Source of the DNA: Mytilus galloprovincialis
Taxonomy: Eukaryota; Mollusca; Bivalvia; Mytilida; Mytilidae
Length of the DNA: 64,000 nucleotides
Assembly: GCF_965363235.1 (NCBI RefSeq)
Contig: NC_134841.1
Coordinates: 32,269,440-32,333,439 of the forward strand
Reading direction: 5' to 3'
Every line of letters begins with the position of its first letter. The stretch's first letter is position 1. Positions 24,491 to 45,100 of this stretch are shown in pieces. A program made the translations under genes and the position numbers. The notes beneath the pieces were generated by a model that saw nothing but the letters and a program-made list of their open reading frames with translations, was not told the origin of the DNA and searched no databases.

Positions 24491-26179
24491 GGAACCATAG
24501 CTTTAAGGTCCTTGTCCGCAAATAGTAAAAAAAGACCTCAGAGCTGTGTTTGTATTTTGATTTGCACTGAAGTGCTCAGGAATACAACAGACTGAGTTTA
24601 GTTATTTGATTATATTTATCCTTATCCATACATTTAGAGCATGCCCTGAGGGAAGATTAGCTAATTGTAACTGAGTTTACCCTCTTGAAATAAAGAATTT
24701 ACAATTATTGTAAACATTTCAAAACAGTCCTATTTGAAAAGTTATAACAAGATTAAACTCAAACTTAGTCATTTGCAATACACTAATTTATAAGGCAAAA
24801 AAAATCTGTTTACCTAAGAATGAAACTGTTTTTCTTTTAAAGTCTTATTCTAGTGATAGGTTTACCTTTTAAGAACATATTTTCCCTACACTCTCAAACA
24901 ACCACATATTTATTTTCTTTTACTAGTGCTATTCAAACTTCTGGTTTAAAAAATACACACAAGTTTCTATATTGTTTTTTGTGTGTGAAATTGACCTACA
25001 ATGTATATTAGCGCTGGTGAAATATTTTAGAATCATTTTATAAGCAGTTTAAACTTCAATTTGATAATGAAAAACAGGTTTTTGTTTCATGGAAATACTG
25101 CATATGACCACACATGATTTGAATTTTGACATTTTTTAATCAGTTGCAAGAAGAGGGGAGCAGACACTGTACCTGTGCGAACTTAACATGCCTGATAACA
25201 GTACTACAACAATCAATGAGATCAAATTATTTATTGCCCTAGAATTGGTTTCAGTTCTCCACCAAATGTTAAGAAACTTATAAACAATACTTATTACCAC
25301 AAAACTCAAATCAAGTTTGAACTTTGGTGACATCACTTACTGTTCTAGAGTTATGCCTCTTTACAAATGAAAAAAATGCTGAATTTTCGTATCTGTTCTC
25401 TGACTTATGTTTGCCTCAACTAAGGCATCCTAGCTTTACCAGACCGAATGAAATTTTACCAGACCAATTTTTTTTACATCTAATTGTATACAGTTGTGTA
25501 TTATTCGACAAAAAACAACAATTATATGACTTTGTTGTGCCCTACTCCTCCCCAAAATGCAGAAATTAAAACAAAATGATGTAACAAGAGGGTATATTGT
25601 TATGAAAGTTGTGCACAATTGCTTGAATGCATTCAATTTTATTGGATTTTGACAATGTTTGTGAACTAAACATAATTTAGAGTTTTTGTATAAAATATTA
25701 TTTCCTGTTTCTTCTTTCTTTTTCATGTATCTTTTTGTTTTCAATTCTAGTGTTTATATTTCATAGCTAAATTTTGTGATCTGCTTGGATTTTTATTCAT
25801 TTATTGTATTTAATCGGCAAACCCGAAATTATCCTGATCTGTTCCCAGAATCTGATCCGGTTTTATTTACATTTCCGGTTGTGCCAATGATGGCATCCAT
25901 TGTTGTTTTTGACAGTCAGATATGTTTTTACCCGGATTTACACATTACTGGTTGGCGATGTTCGGCATAAAGCTAGAAGTTGAACAAAATAAACATTGCT
26001 GTGATGAATAATAAAGATGAAAATGAATTTGAGATCGTTTGGCAATTTTGCTAGAATGTTAGAAAAATCCATGAAAAAAACACTGGACATTCGGACTGTA
26101 ATTCAACACAATTTTGCCAGACCGATCCATTATTCACCGGATTTGTCCGACGGTCCGACGTAAGTCGTGTAGTCTGGGG
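24491..26179. other. Upstream flank of p66, nothing recognised
   Basis: May contain a 5' non-coding exon of p66, because the first coding exon is preceded by a splice acceptor. No such exon could be placed. Short ORFs have no domain support. Confidence 0.5.
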
Positions 26180-26359
26180 AGGACATCAAAAGTTCAATGT
26201 AGGATAAAAAACTTAATTCACATAGTTTTTTCACTGACCCCTATATGGATATAGGTAAAATCGATTTTGTATTTGATAACAAAACTTGCAGCAATGTTGA
26301 CCCCCCCCCAAACTATTTGATTTAAGTTTTTATCCTAAATCGATCTTTTGATGTCGTCC
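26180..26359. mobile_element. Harbinger-like MITE, degraded copy
   Basis: The ends GGACATCAAAAG (left) and CTTTTGATGTCGTCC (right) are inverted. The whole sequence matches the copy at 60276-60499 in inverse orientation ('aaactatttgatttaag', 'cagcaatgttgacccccc'). It lies about 200 bp upstream of the first p66 coding exon. Confidence 0.75.
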
Positions 26360-26563
26360 ATAAATATTATGAAACTTCAAGTCAATGCTCAACAAGCAAT
26401 TGCAATGCTTAGTACCACAAAACACTGATCAAGTTTGGGTAGCGTCACTCTGACTGTTATTAAGTTGTGTCCCTTTATAACTATATATTCAAGCAGGGAC
26501 ACATTCTGAATTTATTCAAGCTATCTTTCAGCAATTTAATTCTGTTTATATATTTAACAGATT

Positions 26564-31624
<5,061 letters not shown>

Positions 31625-33293
31625 TCTATTACTTTATAAATATGGTGTGCTGTGTTCAGTTTTAATCAGTGTAAATTATTGTGACTTTGCTGTAGAGGAA
31701 CTTGTTCCATATTGTAGATTTAACACACTAGTATCATTACAGGAATTAGATTTAATAGTTTATACAGTATATAGCTTTCTTGGTTTGTAAAACTACAATG
31801 AACATGTTCATGTATAAGCTGGTTTTCTGACTGAACATGTAATCATTTTTCTACCTTAGGTTTTTACACTATGACTTTCTTAACATTCATCAAAGTTTCC
31901 TTTATAAGGCGAATTTTATCAAATACCGTGTCTATAAACATCAGGGGTTTTGATTTGTTTAAGTGACTTGTAGTAATGTAAGGAGTCTGTAGCAACAGAT
32001 GATTCTGCATATCAATTTGTTTCCTCACTTCTGTTAAAATACTATATTTTGAAGTAAAACTTGTGTTGTACAATTTTTTTTGTACATGTATTTCCTTCTA
32101 TAGAACAAATTTGACTAAATATTGTGTTAAATGTCACTAACAGAATTGCTGTAGTCCATTACTCATCATCTAACATTTTAACATCAGTTATCCAATTCTT
32201 TTTATATCAATGGGATAAGAGTCGTCAATTTCCAGCTCATCATCTAAATATTTTATTAATAATTTACATACATGTAGGTTGCAATAGAAAAATTCAGTGA
32301 TTTAGCATATGTTAAGTCAAATATAAAAAAAAACAGTTCAAATGTGGAAGGAATCCTGTCATTTCAGTCCGCTAACATCTTCAAAGAGATTGGCAATTGC
32401 TGCTTTTCCATTCAGCATAGCCATGATAACCAAGTATCTGAACAAAATCAACTTCAATTTGTCTTATAATAATACATTTATCATGTTTAATAGCATCATC
32501 ATACATTATGATGATCATTATTCTACAAACATGTACAGTGTATTGACCTTGGCCTTCAAAAGCAGGAATTGAGATTTCATGGTTGTAATTTTTATTGCTA
32601 TAATTTTTGTTGAATGCTAAATATTATCTTCAAAAAAATTCAAGATGTTTTTTAAAGTTGATTCTCTTCTGACCTGTTACTTCAGAATGGAAACTTTTAA
32701 AATTGAAAAAAAAGTTATTTAATTTAATCGACTTGTCCCAAATTAAACATTCCAAACCAAAACCTGTGCAATGGTATCAATTCTCAATTTCATTATCATA
32801 CGCAGATTGAAAATTGAAGATTTAGATTCACATGATTTTTTTAATAAATCTTTTCTCCAATCCCGATCATGATCAGAGGCAATCAAATATATCAGGCAAA
32901 AATGTTTAGACTGCAGTGACATACTGAATGATATATTTTTTTTATTTATATGAAACTAGGTAGGGCCAAGTTGATAATGACAGTGATAAATATAAAGATA
33001 ATCATTGCTGGACATCATTATTAAAAAATTAAACAGATATAATACTTTTGTATCATGTGTGTATAATATTTTGATAAGAGATAACATACACAATTATTTT
33101 CAACTGAAATATCTTCAGATATTAAGTTGATGTTTATAAAGGATCTTGTTCCACATATTCTTAAATTCTTAGATGTTATAGTTGTGAGTGACATATTTTT
33201 CGAAAATTTTCTTCTAAACATTTGAATTAATCAAAATAAATACCTTAATATGTTAGGCTTTTGTGAATGATATAGTTGTTAAACTTGTTATTA
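31625..33293. other. p66 3' UTR and downstream
   Basis: Directly follows the p66 stop codon. The poly(A) site cannot be fixed; AATAAA occurs at several places, for example near 32846 and 33235. No gene seen. Confidence 0.5.
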
Positions 33294-33697
33294 CAGTGAT
33301 ATTGTTGGCTTTTTTCAAAACTACCTCTACCCTTTTTTATTGGGAAAATATGCGTCATTTTCATCAAATTGGGAAATTTAAAATAAACCATGAATATGAC
33401 TGAAACTTCAATTTACAGACCCATTTTCAAGAGTCAAACCCTGCTTTAAAATAAGACCCCGTGATGATGCATAAATAGACCCTCAAATGTGCACATATAG
33501 TCATTTTAGGCAAGAAAATTGTTTAAATGAGTGTTTTTCAGTTTGAATTCATGCACAATTACTACTGAGACTGCACTGTTTGGTAAAAAAGTTGTCTTTT
33601 TGGGAATAATTTTAAGCCATTTTTTTTCAAAATTGGGATTCTTCTCCAGGGGAAAAAGCCTTTATTCTCCACTAATTTAAGGCAAACAATATCACTG
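33294..33697. mobile_element. Mariner-like MITE
   Basis: The ends CAGTGATATTGTTGGCTT and the reverse complement of the right end (CAGTGATATTGTTTGCCTT) match nearly perfectly. TA lies on both sides as a 2-bp target duplication. The element is 404 bp and non-coding. Confidence 0.75.
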
Positions 33698-36600
33698 TAT
33701 TATGAATTTGAATTGTTTCATAGCTACACAACTGTTAGTGCTTCTTGTTAAGTTTAAATACATTAAGCATGATCATGTAACCAGTTTCATATTTACATCA
33801 AGTTCATTGTTCATATTACCAAAAGTACATGAGTACTATATACTGTATTTTATTGCAGTGTGATTAACTGATTTGATGTTAATTTTCAGATGGATCTCAC
33901 AGTTGTAAAACAAATGGTGTGTATTCATTATCTGTAAAAGTTCCTGGTATTCAATGATGTACATATCCTGTACATATATCTACATTATACATGAACATAA
34001 AATCTTATTTATTAATCAAAGAGTTGTGATTCACACTTCTTTTTATCTATCATGTTTTTTTTTTCATCAGTGAAATCATTTTATGTTAATATAGTGCATT
34101 ATGAGGGAAACAGAAAATCATTAATTTATTGGAGGACCAGTGCTAATAAGTTGACTAAATAAAATGCAGAAAGTATCATGAAGAATATATAATTGTCATT
34201 CATTATTGCCTTTATAAAACATGGAATAAAAATGGAGCTTATAAGACAGATACCCAACAACTAAACTGTCCACCAATTGACACAGTGTTGTCTACTTGGA
34301 AATAAAAAAGACAATTAGATGAAAAGATTAAAAATCCTATTTGTCAATATGAATATCAAATAGATCTAAAACACAGGGCGAGGCTGTAGTACTAGTGCCA
34401 TACATTAAAATTATACATTTCATTCGAACCATACCAACCTGTTATAAAAAAATATATATTTTGTATTGCATTGTTAATTCAAATTAAAATACTTATTTTG
34501 TACTGAATGGAAAAGTAGGGATATGGAGTCTGTTTTCATGACACAAAACTTGACAAAAAGCCAAGAATATGGTTGTTTCATTGCAGTTCTTCATCTTAAG
34601 AGGCACAGTGCGGTCTAACATGATGCAAAAACCCACCTCCCAAGCACCAGATGGAGCAGATTTAAATTTACAGGAGTTATGGTTCTTGATTGATTGAAAA
34701 ATGCCACTTTTTTCTCCACATGTTCAACTGATCCTTTTCAAGTTTCTAGCGAGGCAAATTGGTGTCAGCATAATTTAAAAGATTTTTTTCTTTTGCTGTT
34801 TGGAAGTTATGGTGTTTGATTTATAGAACAATAGTGCTTCAAGTCATTATTTGTGGTATCATGGAAAACACTGATGACAACATTGAGATCTTATTTGAAA
34901 TGGCAGTTTTGAATTTCATTTGTCCAGTAGAGTGACAGGTCCTCCTGCAGACTCTTATCTTGTGAACAAGCTAAGTATGTCAGTCTAGTAAAACTGTAGG
35001 GAACCTCTTATCACATCAAGTTTATATGGAATAATCATTCCCATAATCAGACTTAAATATTAAAAATACAAGATCAACAAAAAATTTTCTTCGAATTCTA
35101 TAATGTTGGAGAGTGTCATTTGTTTGATATGTCAATAGACCAAGGTGAGCAACACAGGCTCCTTGATCCTCTAGTTATGTTTTGGTATCCGGTTTCTCTG
35201 AAAACTAAGCAATATGTCAACTATATTTAGTGTGGAATGATGGTAAGGTGTATATGTCTTTGTGGCAGGTATAATCTGAACTTGACTTAGTTTTTCTTGG
35301 TCAGTTTGTTTCCAATATACATGATATACTGGGGCCCTAATTTGGTAAAAAAAAATATTCTATTCTATTCTCTACTATAAGCATTATGTTAACTACATTT
35401 AATAGATATAAGTAGAAGTGGTATGAGACAACTCTGCATCCAAGTCACAATTTGTAAAAGTAATCCATTATAGGTCAAAGTACGGCCATCAACACACAGC
35501 CTTGCCTTACTCCAAACAGCAAGCTATAAAGGGCCCAAAAAATTACTTGTGGAAAATCAACTGTCTGATCTATATATAAAATGAGAGAGGAGAAACACTT
35601 GTGAATCAGTGAACAACTGACTTAGGACAGGTGCAAACAAATGCTAAGGGTTTACATTTTAATGGGTGCCAACCTTCGACCTAACCAGAGACAATAGTGT
35701 AATATTACAACATAGAAAGACACACTATAAAATTGAAATGGCTCAACTCAATCAAGACATACATGTATTAACAAAAACAAGTAAAATACACTGAAGGAAT
35801 AAATTTGATCTATGAGTATGACGCAATGTTAATACAAATATACAAAAATTAATAAAAATTAGGTTTATTGTAAGATAAACATGTCTGTATGGCATGGCTC
35901 ATCTAATTTGAGCAACCAACAGTCATGGTTTATCTGACCTTGACCCCATTTTTATGGTTTACTGGTAAAATTTTAAGCTTTCTTGGTTAATATAAGAAAG
36001 AAGATGTGGCAATCATTGCCAATGAGACAAATCTCCACAAGAGATTTCAGGGTCAGACCACTGCTGTTTCAAATTGCTTCCTGATGAGCATTTTATTCTA
36101 TTAAGATTATCAGGTTAATCGAGATCCACTCATAGGATATGACAAGATTGTGTCCATAGTGAAGTTCCCCACACACAATTTTATTTTATATGTTCAGTGG
36201 ACCTAGAAATTGGGGTCAAAACTATTAATTTGGCATTAAAACCAGAAAGATCATATCATAGGAAACATGTGAACTAAGTTTCAATTTGATTGGACTTTCA
36301 ATTTCAAACTTTCATCAAATACTACCATGATCTAATACTTTAACCTGAAGTGGGTACTATCATTTTCTATGAAAAGTGGACCTTACTATTTTTAGCACAC
36401 AGCCATTGTGTATGTTTATGATCAGGCTCCTATGATTAATAAATTAAATACCCCAAAGAAAAGTTTGATTTAATCAGTGGCTTGTGATGAGATTATTGTA
36501 ATAATTTGACATTGATGATGGATGCCAGATGCTAAGGGATGGTAAAGGTGAGCTTATAATATAAAAAAGATGTGGTATGACTGCCAATGAGATAACTCGC

Positions 36601-39124
36601 CATAGAAGACCCTTGGTGTCAAGTCATTATAGTGAAAATTGACACAAATTTCACGATACAACCCTTTTTTACAAAGCACAGTTAAACTGATCAAGATTTT
36701 TTTAAACCATTACACAACCTTAAACTAGTGTTCTCCCACCTATGGATAAGAAGTTAAACAAACAACTGGAAATGATTTTTAAATTGTTTTTATTTTCATG
36801 TTTGTTTTTTTTATCAACAACACGTTTATAGAAAACATCTAAAATAATTGACAACATGCATTATTTGATGCATTCTATCAAAACTAAAGATACATTTCAT
36901 TACAAAACTACACTATAATGTAGTCGTACATTGCACATATCAGAAGCAAACTTGACATATGTCTGAGTTAACAGTTCTGCTAGGATGATTTGCTGGAAGT
37001 AACACTTCTCAGAATATATTTCTCTTGTATCATGATCATTTTATACTAATTTATATGTTCACGAAAACAATTTGAAATCATTGTTCACAAAACTTATTGA
37101 CAAATAATAGCAAAATAAACGTCCTTCCTCCTTGAGTTTTGGTGATAAAAAATTGAAATGAACTTTATTGTCATGATTGGTTACTTTATGCTAGTTTTAA
37201 AAAAAATATGGTTTCAATGTACTTTCAAAAATTACATGAAATCAATGAAAATTTGCAGTTTACCAAAGATCACTTCCAATTAACCTATTTCAAAGTCATA
37301 TATTGTACATTCTTTGCATCTTGACCTATTCTTATCCATTTCTTTTTTGTCTACCTCACACAGTATTAGTGGAATAGGCATAACAAGATAAGATTTAAGC
37401 TCTCAACATGTAAGGTACCATCATACAGCTTATTTAAAATATTGAAGGGAAAATCTCAAGCCAGATGATTTATCCAAATTCAGTGATGTAGAATCCTTTT
37501 ACCTTTTACAGTTTCTTGGATTATGAATGACAAGCAAAATCTAAATTTAAAATATGACCGTGACCTCAATTTTCTGCTAATGGACAAAGTACCACATATG
37601 TTATAAAATTAATAACAAATACTCTAAGCCCATGTACCTTTTACAGTTTCTCAGATTATGAACAACAAGCAAAATCAAATACCCCTAAGCCTATGAGTCA
37701 CATTGATATGCATTTTTGTCAAACACAAAAATAACTTTTATCAGATATCACCAAATTGATTTGATGAAATTTAATGAATATATTAAGGATTGCTGAAGAT
37801 AGGTGATTACAATAAAAATCATTTAATAGGGAGATAACTCACATAGGGAAAAAGTTTCGTCAAACAGGTTCAGTTTAAAAAGTACAGTGACTATTTGACA
37901 TCATATACCAAATAGCTTATCTACTCGCTGGAAAACAAAAGCGATATTACAAGTCATTAAAATATTTATTAGAACAACACCTTGTTTGTAGACATAAGTT
38001 TCAGAAGTGTCAGAAAAAAATATTTCTTTTCAAATATGCTTGGATGAAAATCTAATTTCAAACATTTGTGTACCATTTAACTTGTTGACAGACATCACTC
38101 TTTACGAAAACAAATTAAAATCAAACAATAAAATGTTAAGGAAATAAAAGTGTATGTAAATGTTAACTTTCTTTTCTATACATGCTACAATTGTATAAAA
38201 TAGAAATACAAGAATGTACAATTGTAAAATACTATACATAAAAAATATAATTATCAAATCTTCTATAATAATTCTTTCAAAATGTTTATTTTTCATCATG
38301 GACGATGTTTCTAAACCCATTTAATTCTTATCCAAAACTGTTTCTTAAACAAAATATTTTTACTAATCTATAATAGTGTACATATATTTTAAAGCATTTC
38401 CATCCACACAAAAAAAAACGGGGTATATATAACTGGTTTTATTTAAAAATTTATCAGTAATATATTTTTTTGGCTTTCAAGCTAAAAATAAAATTTTTTT
38501 TTGCAATAACCAAAACATTATTTTCTTAAATATTTGAAATATATTCATAGTAATCCAATAAAGTCGAGTTCTATTTTTAAGTTATCCTAATACATATAAC
38601 TACTGATGAACTATCAAATATTGTTTTATAGTTCGCAAGTTGTCATGGACTTTAAAATTTAATAAAAGAAAAATAAATCAATATCATATATTGTTTGACT
38701 ATATTTACAGTCTATTTAAAAACTTATGTCAGAATGTTTGCTTCATTGATTTTAAAAAGCACAATTCACTGTTCACATATTTCCTAATTTATCCCTGTAA
38801 AGAAATACAACTTTTAAAATGACTGTTCAAACAACTTTTAGACTTATGTTCAAAACTCAGTGAAAAATTTTCTTCATAGAATAACAAAGTTTTAGAACAT
38901 ATAATTTGTCAGACGAAAAATAAATCTTAAGATTAAATTGTTGACAACAAAAACCTAAATTGAACCAACTTCAACATCATTACTTCTTTATTATCCATGT
39001 TAACAACACATGTTGGGGAGTCATATCAATATATTTCACAGCAAGATATATTTTTTTAACACCTCATTTTTCTGTATGCTGCCCATGTTAAATTTACACT
39101 GATTCTGTGATTCCCTCTATATGG
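33698..39124. other. Spacer between convergent p66 and MAU2
   Basis: No gene supported. It holds a family A long copy (35405-35765), a family E fragment (about 36110-36300) and family A scraps. Its two ends presumably carry 3' UTR of p66 (left) and of MAU2 (right). Confidence 0.6.
35405..35765 (-). repeat. Dispersed repeat, family A, long form, inverted
   Basis: Inverse of 3570-3998: 'gtggtatgagacaactctgc', 'gcaagctataaagggccc', 'gacttaggacaggtgcaaac', 'ttgaaatggctcaactcaat'. The last block corresponds to 'attgagttaagccatttcaa' at the left end of the other copy, so both copies are close to full length. Confidence 0.75.
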
Positions 39125-42100
39125 TTATGTTGTATTGAGATGGAACGGACATGCTCCTTCAGTCCACTGAAAAATATAGAACAACATTTTAATTTAAATA
39201 TCAAAATATTCCATTTCAAAATAAAAGTAATAATAGCAAAATTAATCAAACATATTGAATACATTGTGATATTCTTGGCTGCAGTCCCTACTTGGGTTTA
39301 ATCGACTAAAGGCAAAAGTACCAAAAATGAAAACACACTAAAATAACAAAATTTTCTCAGAACGATTAAATAATGACAATGTTAATCATTTAACAATAAA
39401 ATAAGCACATTCATCATTTCATTTAACTTTACATGACTGTTGATTCATTTATATTTGTGCTTATCAATTTTCATGGATTAAGGAAAACTCACATGTAAGT
39501 GGATATTTAATTTCGTGGTTCACCTGTAGCTACGAAATGCACGAAAATTGGTATCCAACTAATAAAAGTGAATCCAGTCTGACAACTTGACAAAGTGAAG
39601 CATTTTCAGTCAATTTATCTATAAGTTTGAGTTTTTGATGAAACACAATTGAGAAATTTGAAAACAATCAAAAGAATAAAATAATGGTTTTATCATGGCC
39701 ACCTCTATAAAATGAGATAACACAGAATTGCTAGAATACTAACATGAATAAGTCCATGTTCAGACAACTGTGATGACTGGAAATGATCTTTGAGTAATGA
39801 CTGAGAGAAACTTGTATGTAACCTGCATCCTTCTTCTTCTTGGGCCTTGTCACCACTTAACCTATATAAATCTGTACACACACAAAAAAACATAGTAATA
39901 TTTAAGTGCCTCACTGCTGTTGGTTCTTTTTTTTTTCATTGAGAAATTATATACCAAAAATAATTAAGAATTCAAAATGGTGGCTTTCTTAGTTACAGAC
40001 TGGTAGAACATGCAATCTAACCCTTCAAAATATTTGTCAACTTCCAAAGAAAATTATCTTTACTTTTTACAATTGCATTAGAATATGAATAATTTGTCTT
40101 GGCTAGCATTGCAATTATAAGAACTGCCATTCTGAAATCCGATATGTATAAATGATTTTTTATGAAATCCCATAATCAATATTGCATTTTGTCCTTTCTT
40201 CATTCTTTTTGTTTTCAAATATCTAAATTTTCAAAACGTCATCTTGCATGAGATGATTTTAAAAAAATAAGTCAATCATAATCAAATTAACATTGGTGGC
40301 CATCTTTTCTCTCTGATTAAAACTAATCCAACATCCATGCTTTATTCCTTCAAATTTGGATAAAAAAAAAAAGAAGGCAAAAATAAAATTTGTGATAACA
40401 GTAGTTCATTTATTCCAAAGGGACATCCAAGGTAAGAACGTTATTATACATATTAAAATCAGGCATTTAATTTTCTTTTCATGATTTTTTTGACATTTGT
40501 CATTGCAGGGCCTTTTATAGCTGACTATGCAGTATAGGTTTGCTCATTGTTCAAGGCCTTACAGTGACCTATAGTTATTAATTTCTGTGTTATTTAGTCT
40601 CTTGTGGAGATTTATCTCATTAGCAATCATACCACATCTTCTTTTTTAATTTGCATTGATCCTACCTTTGAGTAAAGATGAAGCCCATAACTGGACATGA
40701 ACATCAGGTATCTTTCCTGCTAACTTCATAGCTGGTGTTACCATGTTTAATGATTCCTAAAACAGACAAACATGTACGTTTAATATCTATAAACCAGTAT
40801 ACTATTCTTACAATATTACAGGAAACATGTACTATATCTATATAACAGTATACTGTGAACCAACTTATTTTCATATATATATACTTTATTTTGCTTTTAG
40901 CCCTAAATGGACTACTGTAAATTCAGAAATTATTGTGTGCATTTATTATTGCAATTTTGTCATTTTTGACTAAAATGCAATTTTAATTGTTGTGATATTG
41001 AGAACATTCCTGTTTGATACATGTTAAAAATTTCAAAGTGTGAGTTAAAATTATTGCGATTATGACACTGTCACATTTTTCACAATATCAAAACAGCACA
41101 ATAATTTCTGAATTTACAGCCTTACTTAGACATTTATTTTGGGGATATTCTTATTATCACCATAATGACACCTTTTTGACGCCACCCCCTTTACTCCATA
41201 ATGATGCCTTTTGACACCACCCCCTTTACTCCATAATGACACCTTTTGACACCACCCCCTTTACTCCATAATGACACCTTTTGACACCACCCCCTTTACT
41301 CCATAATGACGCCTTTTGACACCGGTGTAGTCTCTCAGTTGAAATACTTTGACCACGAAATGTCTGCATCTGACTTACAAAAGCTTGTATCCAATATGAA
41401 AAGGATATTCATAAGAATATCTGACTTAAATTTATTTGATGAAATATTTGTTTTTTGCAATGAATTAATACTTTAAAACATATTTTCAGTATTTTATTGG
41501 AATATCCTATGCAAATCATGTATGCAAAAAATAAAATTCCATTGAGGAAAGGGTTTAGTATAACATAATCTTAACATTTCATATCTCCAATTGGTTTGCA
41601 ACTAGATAGTTTTGACAAAATATAATTTAGTTAATCAGTTTTGTTAAATTAAAGGATTTTGAATATAAATTCTACAGAAAATATTGTTTTATTACCGGGG
41701 TATACATATTGTGCTACCTAAATAATGCATCCAAAGCTGTTACATATCAATAAAAAGATTTATCTATATCAAGCATTTATCAACATACATACTTCTTGTG
41801 CAAATAAACTTACAGTATTATTACCCATAGATAAGAAGATATGGCCCAGTAAAACCAAAGAACAAGATGTCATCCTGTTTATCTCCTCTGCATTAGCCAT
41901 CTTTAATGTTTCTCTTAGATAATGTCTGAAAAATAAAAATATAAATTAAAAAAAAAAACAAAAAAAAAAGCCAGGGTTTCTATTCATACATCATGTATGC
42001 TTCACATGTTTAATTTACACATTATCTTTTGATAGTTTGTGTCATTAGGTTGCTGTCTCACTGACATTTACATTAAATCTTCTTTAATGCACATATAATC

Positions 42101-45100
42101 ACATATTTTTACATAAGGAATGGCTATAACCATTGAATGCTGATTACCCAAGCAACTAAAACAAAAGGAAACCAGAATGTACTTATAATGGTCAATAACA
42201 TTATGTAATAAATTTTTGAAGGGAACACTTTGATTATAGTCAGAAACCAAAATTGTGATAGACTAAAAACAAAATGAAAAGTTCAACAGACGTAAAGTCA
42301 TATGAAAAGAGTGACTTGTGAAACATAATGTCTATCCAATTCTTGAACCAATGCATGTACATGTATGTATCATAAACTTAGTCTTCTATGCAAGATTTTA
42401 TCATTTTTTAAGCATCCATATCATATAATCATCAATATTTTTTTTTCTCTCTGTCTGTTATAATGTGCAAGTATGGCAACTTATTAATTTTCATGTTTTG
42501 AAGCTGTAGTTTACGGATTGTCACCTTATAGTAAACAATCAACAAAGAAGCATGGATATTAAGAATGTGTATAACATGTACATTAGATAATAGTTTATTT
42601 CAATGACAGATCCATACGTATTGCGATCACCAGGTTTTTACTAGAAATGTCACACTGAGTTCACTGCACACGGATAACAAATTGGCGAATGGTTTACTGG
42701 AAGCAAACAATAAAAAAAAAGTAAATTTCTTCTAAATTTTGGACAAATTATGGAATTTTCTGGAGAAAAAGGTATATGTACATAAGTTTTATAATAAAAA
42801 CTAGCCATTTAGTTATAAAAAAAAATGTGCATTATTTTTTTAATGTGAAGTTTCATCTGACTTTAAGTTTGTAAGTGTAAATTCAGAAATTATTGCAATG
42901 TTATCATTATTGAGAAAAATATGAAAGGGTTATAATCGCAATAATTTAAACTCACATTTTGAATTTTTGAAATGAATAATACAGGTTATTATTCAATATT
43001 GCAAATATTAAAATCAGTCTAGTCTAACATGACAAAATTGCAATAATAAATACACCTAATAATTTTTGAATTTACAGTACATGGAGACCTTACCTAGTAA
43101 TAGATATGTAAGGTCATATAAATAACACGAGGCTACTTAAAAAACAGTCAGCACCATAACTGCATAAAAGTAACCATTCATAGGAAGAACAAAGACTTAT
43201 TGGGATTGATCTAGTGATTAACATATTGTAAATGGTTTAAGATTGCATGGTGCTCTATAAATATCTTTTTGGTTATTTTTATTGTAGGGTTTCTATCACA
43301 TTGATGCATACGCATAACTTCTGTGCTGGTAGACACTACCCAAAGTATAAGTCAACTTACTTTGCTTCATTATATCTTGCTTGAAAAAATGACTGTAATC
43401 CTCTCACATAATTTGCTGAAGCTTTCAAACCATGGGATCTGAAAAGTGTAACATAACAAACATAATATGAATGAAATAACATTAACGGTACCAATTTTCC
43501 CGCACCAGATGTGCATCTCGACAACACATGCCTCCCCAGCGACGCCTGTGGCCAAAATATTCAAAATCCAAAGCTTATATAAAAGATGAAGAGCTCTAAT
43601 CCAAAAGGTCCAAAAAGCACAGCCAAATCCGCGAAAGGAACTAGAGCCAACCACGAGGGAGACACACTCCCTAATTTATGATAATTTCTAACATTCCGTA
43701 ACAGCAAATTTCAATAACACAAAAAATAAGGCGCAATAACTACATAAGTAAGCCGCCTACCAAAACCAATAACAACAACAAATATAATATGAATTTTCTT
43801 CTAAACCTGCCTTGTGTTTTATAAAAATATTTATCAAGGCATTTTATCATTATGTTCAGAGAATGTGGTTTTTCTCAGACATTTCAAACACAAAAATTGT
43901 GATTAAATAGAGTGCTTCTGCACACTGACGGGTAAAGATTGCATTCAATTTGCATGAAACAACAAAAATGCAACTAGAAATTGTGTTTTTTTAAAAGGCA
44001 CTTAGAATAATAACTGTAGTTGGGTTCAACCACAACTTGTGGACAAAGGGAAATAAGTACAATTACTTTAGCAATGACATAACTTATATTTTTGAAACAG
44101 ATACAAGATTCATTTACCATGCTATGTAATTTTCTTCACAAGTATGGTTATACACGCACATCATTTTGTAACTTCTTAGTATATAATTCACTGATAAATT
44201 TCTTGTAACGTTCCTGGATAGGATATATAGATTTTGTGCTCAATGCACTGGTTTTTTTTTTATCTTAATATAAGTGATAAAGTCTGGAAAATTGATAACT
44301 AGCAAGCCAGTCCAATAAGGGTTTTAGTTCCATGAATGCAATCTTTATCCCTAAAACAAGATTGGAATTCATTCATCCATTTGTACAACTGTCTACTTGT
44401 GACTCAACGTAGTTAATTGAAGAAAAAAAAGGATGTATAAATTGAGAGAGAAAAATAAGTGTGGATTTAATAGAATTAATATTTTTTAAAACTTACTGTG
44501 CCTGAAGTTTTTCTGGGTCAACTTTTTCTAAAATTTGAAGTAGTTCATCTTGTCTGTTTGACCTCATGTATATTATTGCTAAATTTAAATTGATGAATGC
44601 TGCCAGTTCTGTACCTCTTGATAACTAAAATTACAAAAACAATATCCTCAATTTATTTAGTTAAATATATACAAAATGAAATACAACACTTCACTGGGTA
44701 AATTCTTAAATAGAAAATTAAACAACACCTGTACTACTGTAAACCAACTAATTTTCATGAGTAGAATAATATTACGAATATGTAAAACTTGGATTTTCCT
44801 TACTTAACTATATCTAGTAAATATGAGAATTGTGAAATTATATCGCTGTGAAATGGGCTAGCAAGGGCTAAATGTGAAATAAAGTATCCGTGAAAATAAG
44901 TTGGTTTACAGTATTAATTTCATTACACATGGTAATTTGTAAACATATTCTGATTTTATTATCTTTTCTGTAATTTGTTGTTATGATGTGTTAATCTCAG
45001 TTAACATGGAAGCTATGTTTGTTAAAGAGGCACTATTTAATGACCATTCTATTAATATTGAAAAAGAACTGGTTCATACCAATTTTAATTTTAATATTGT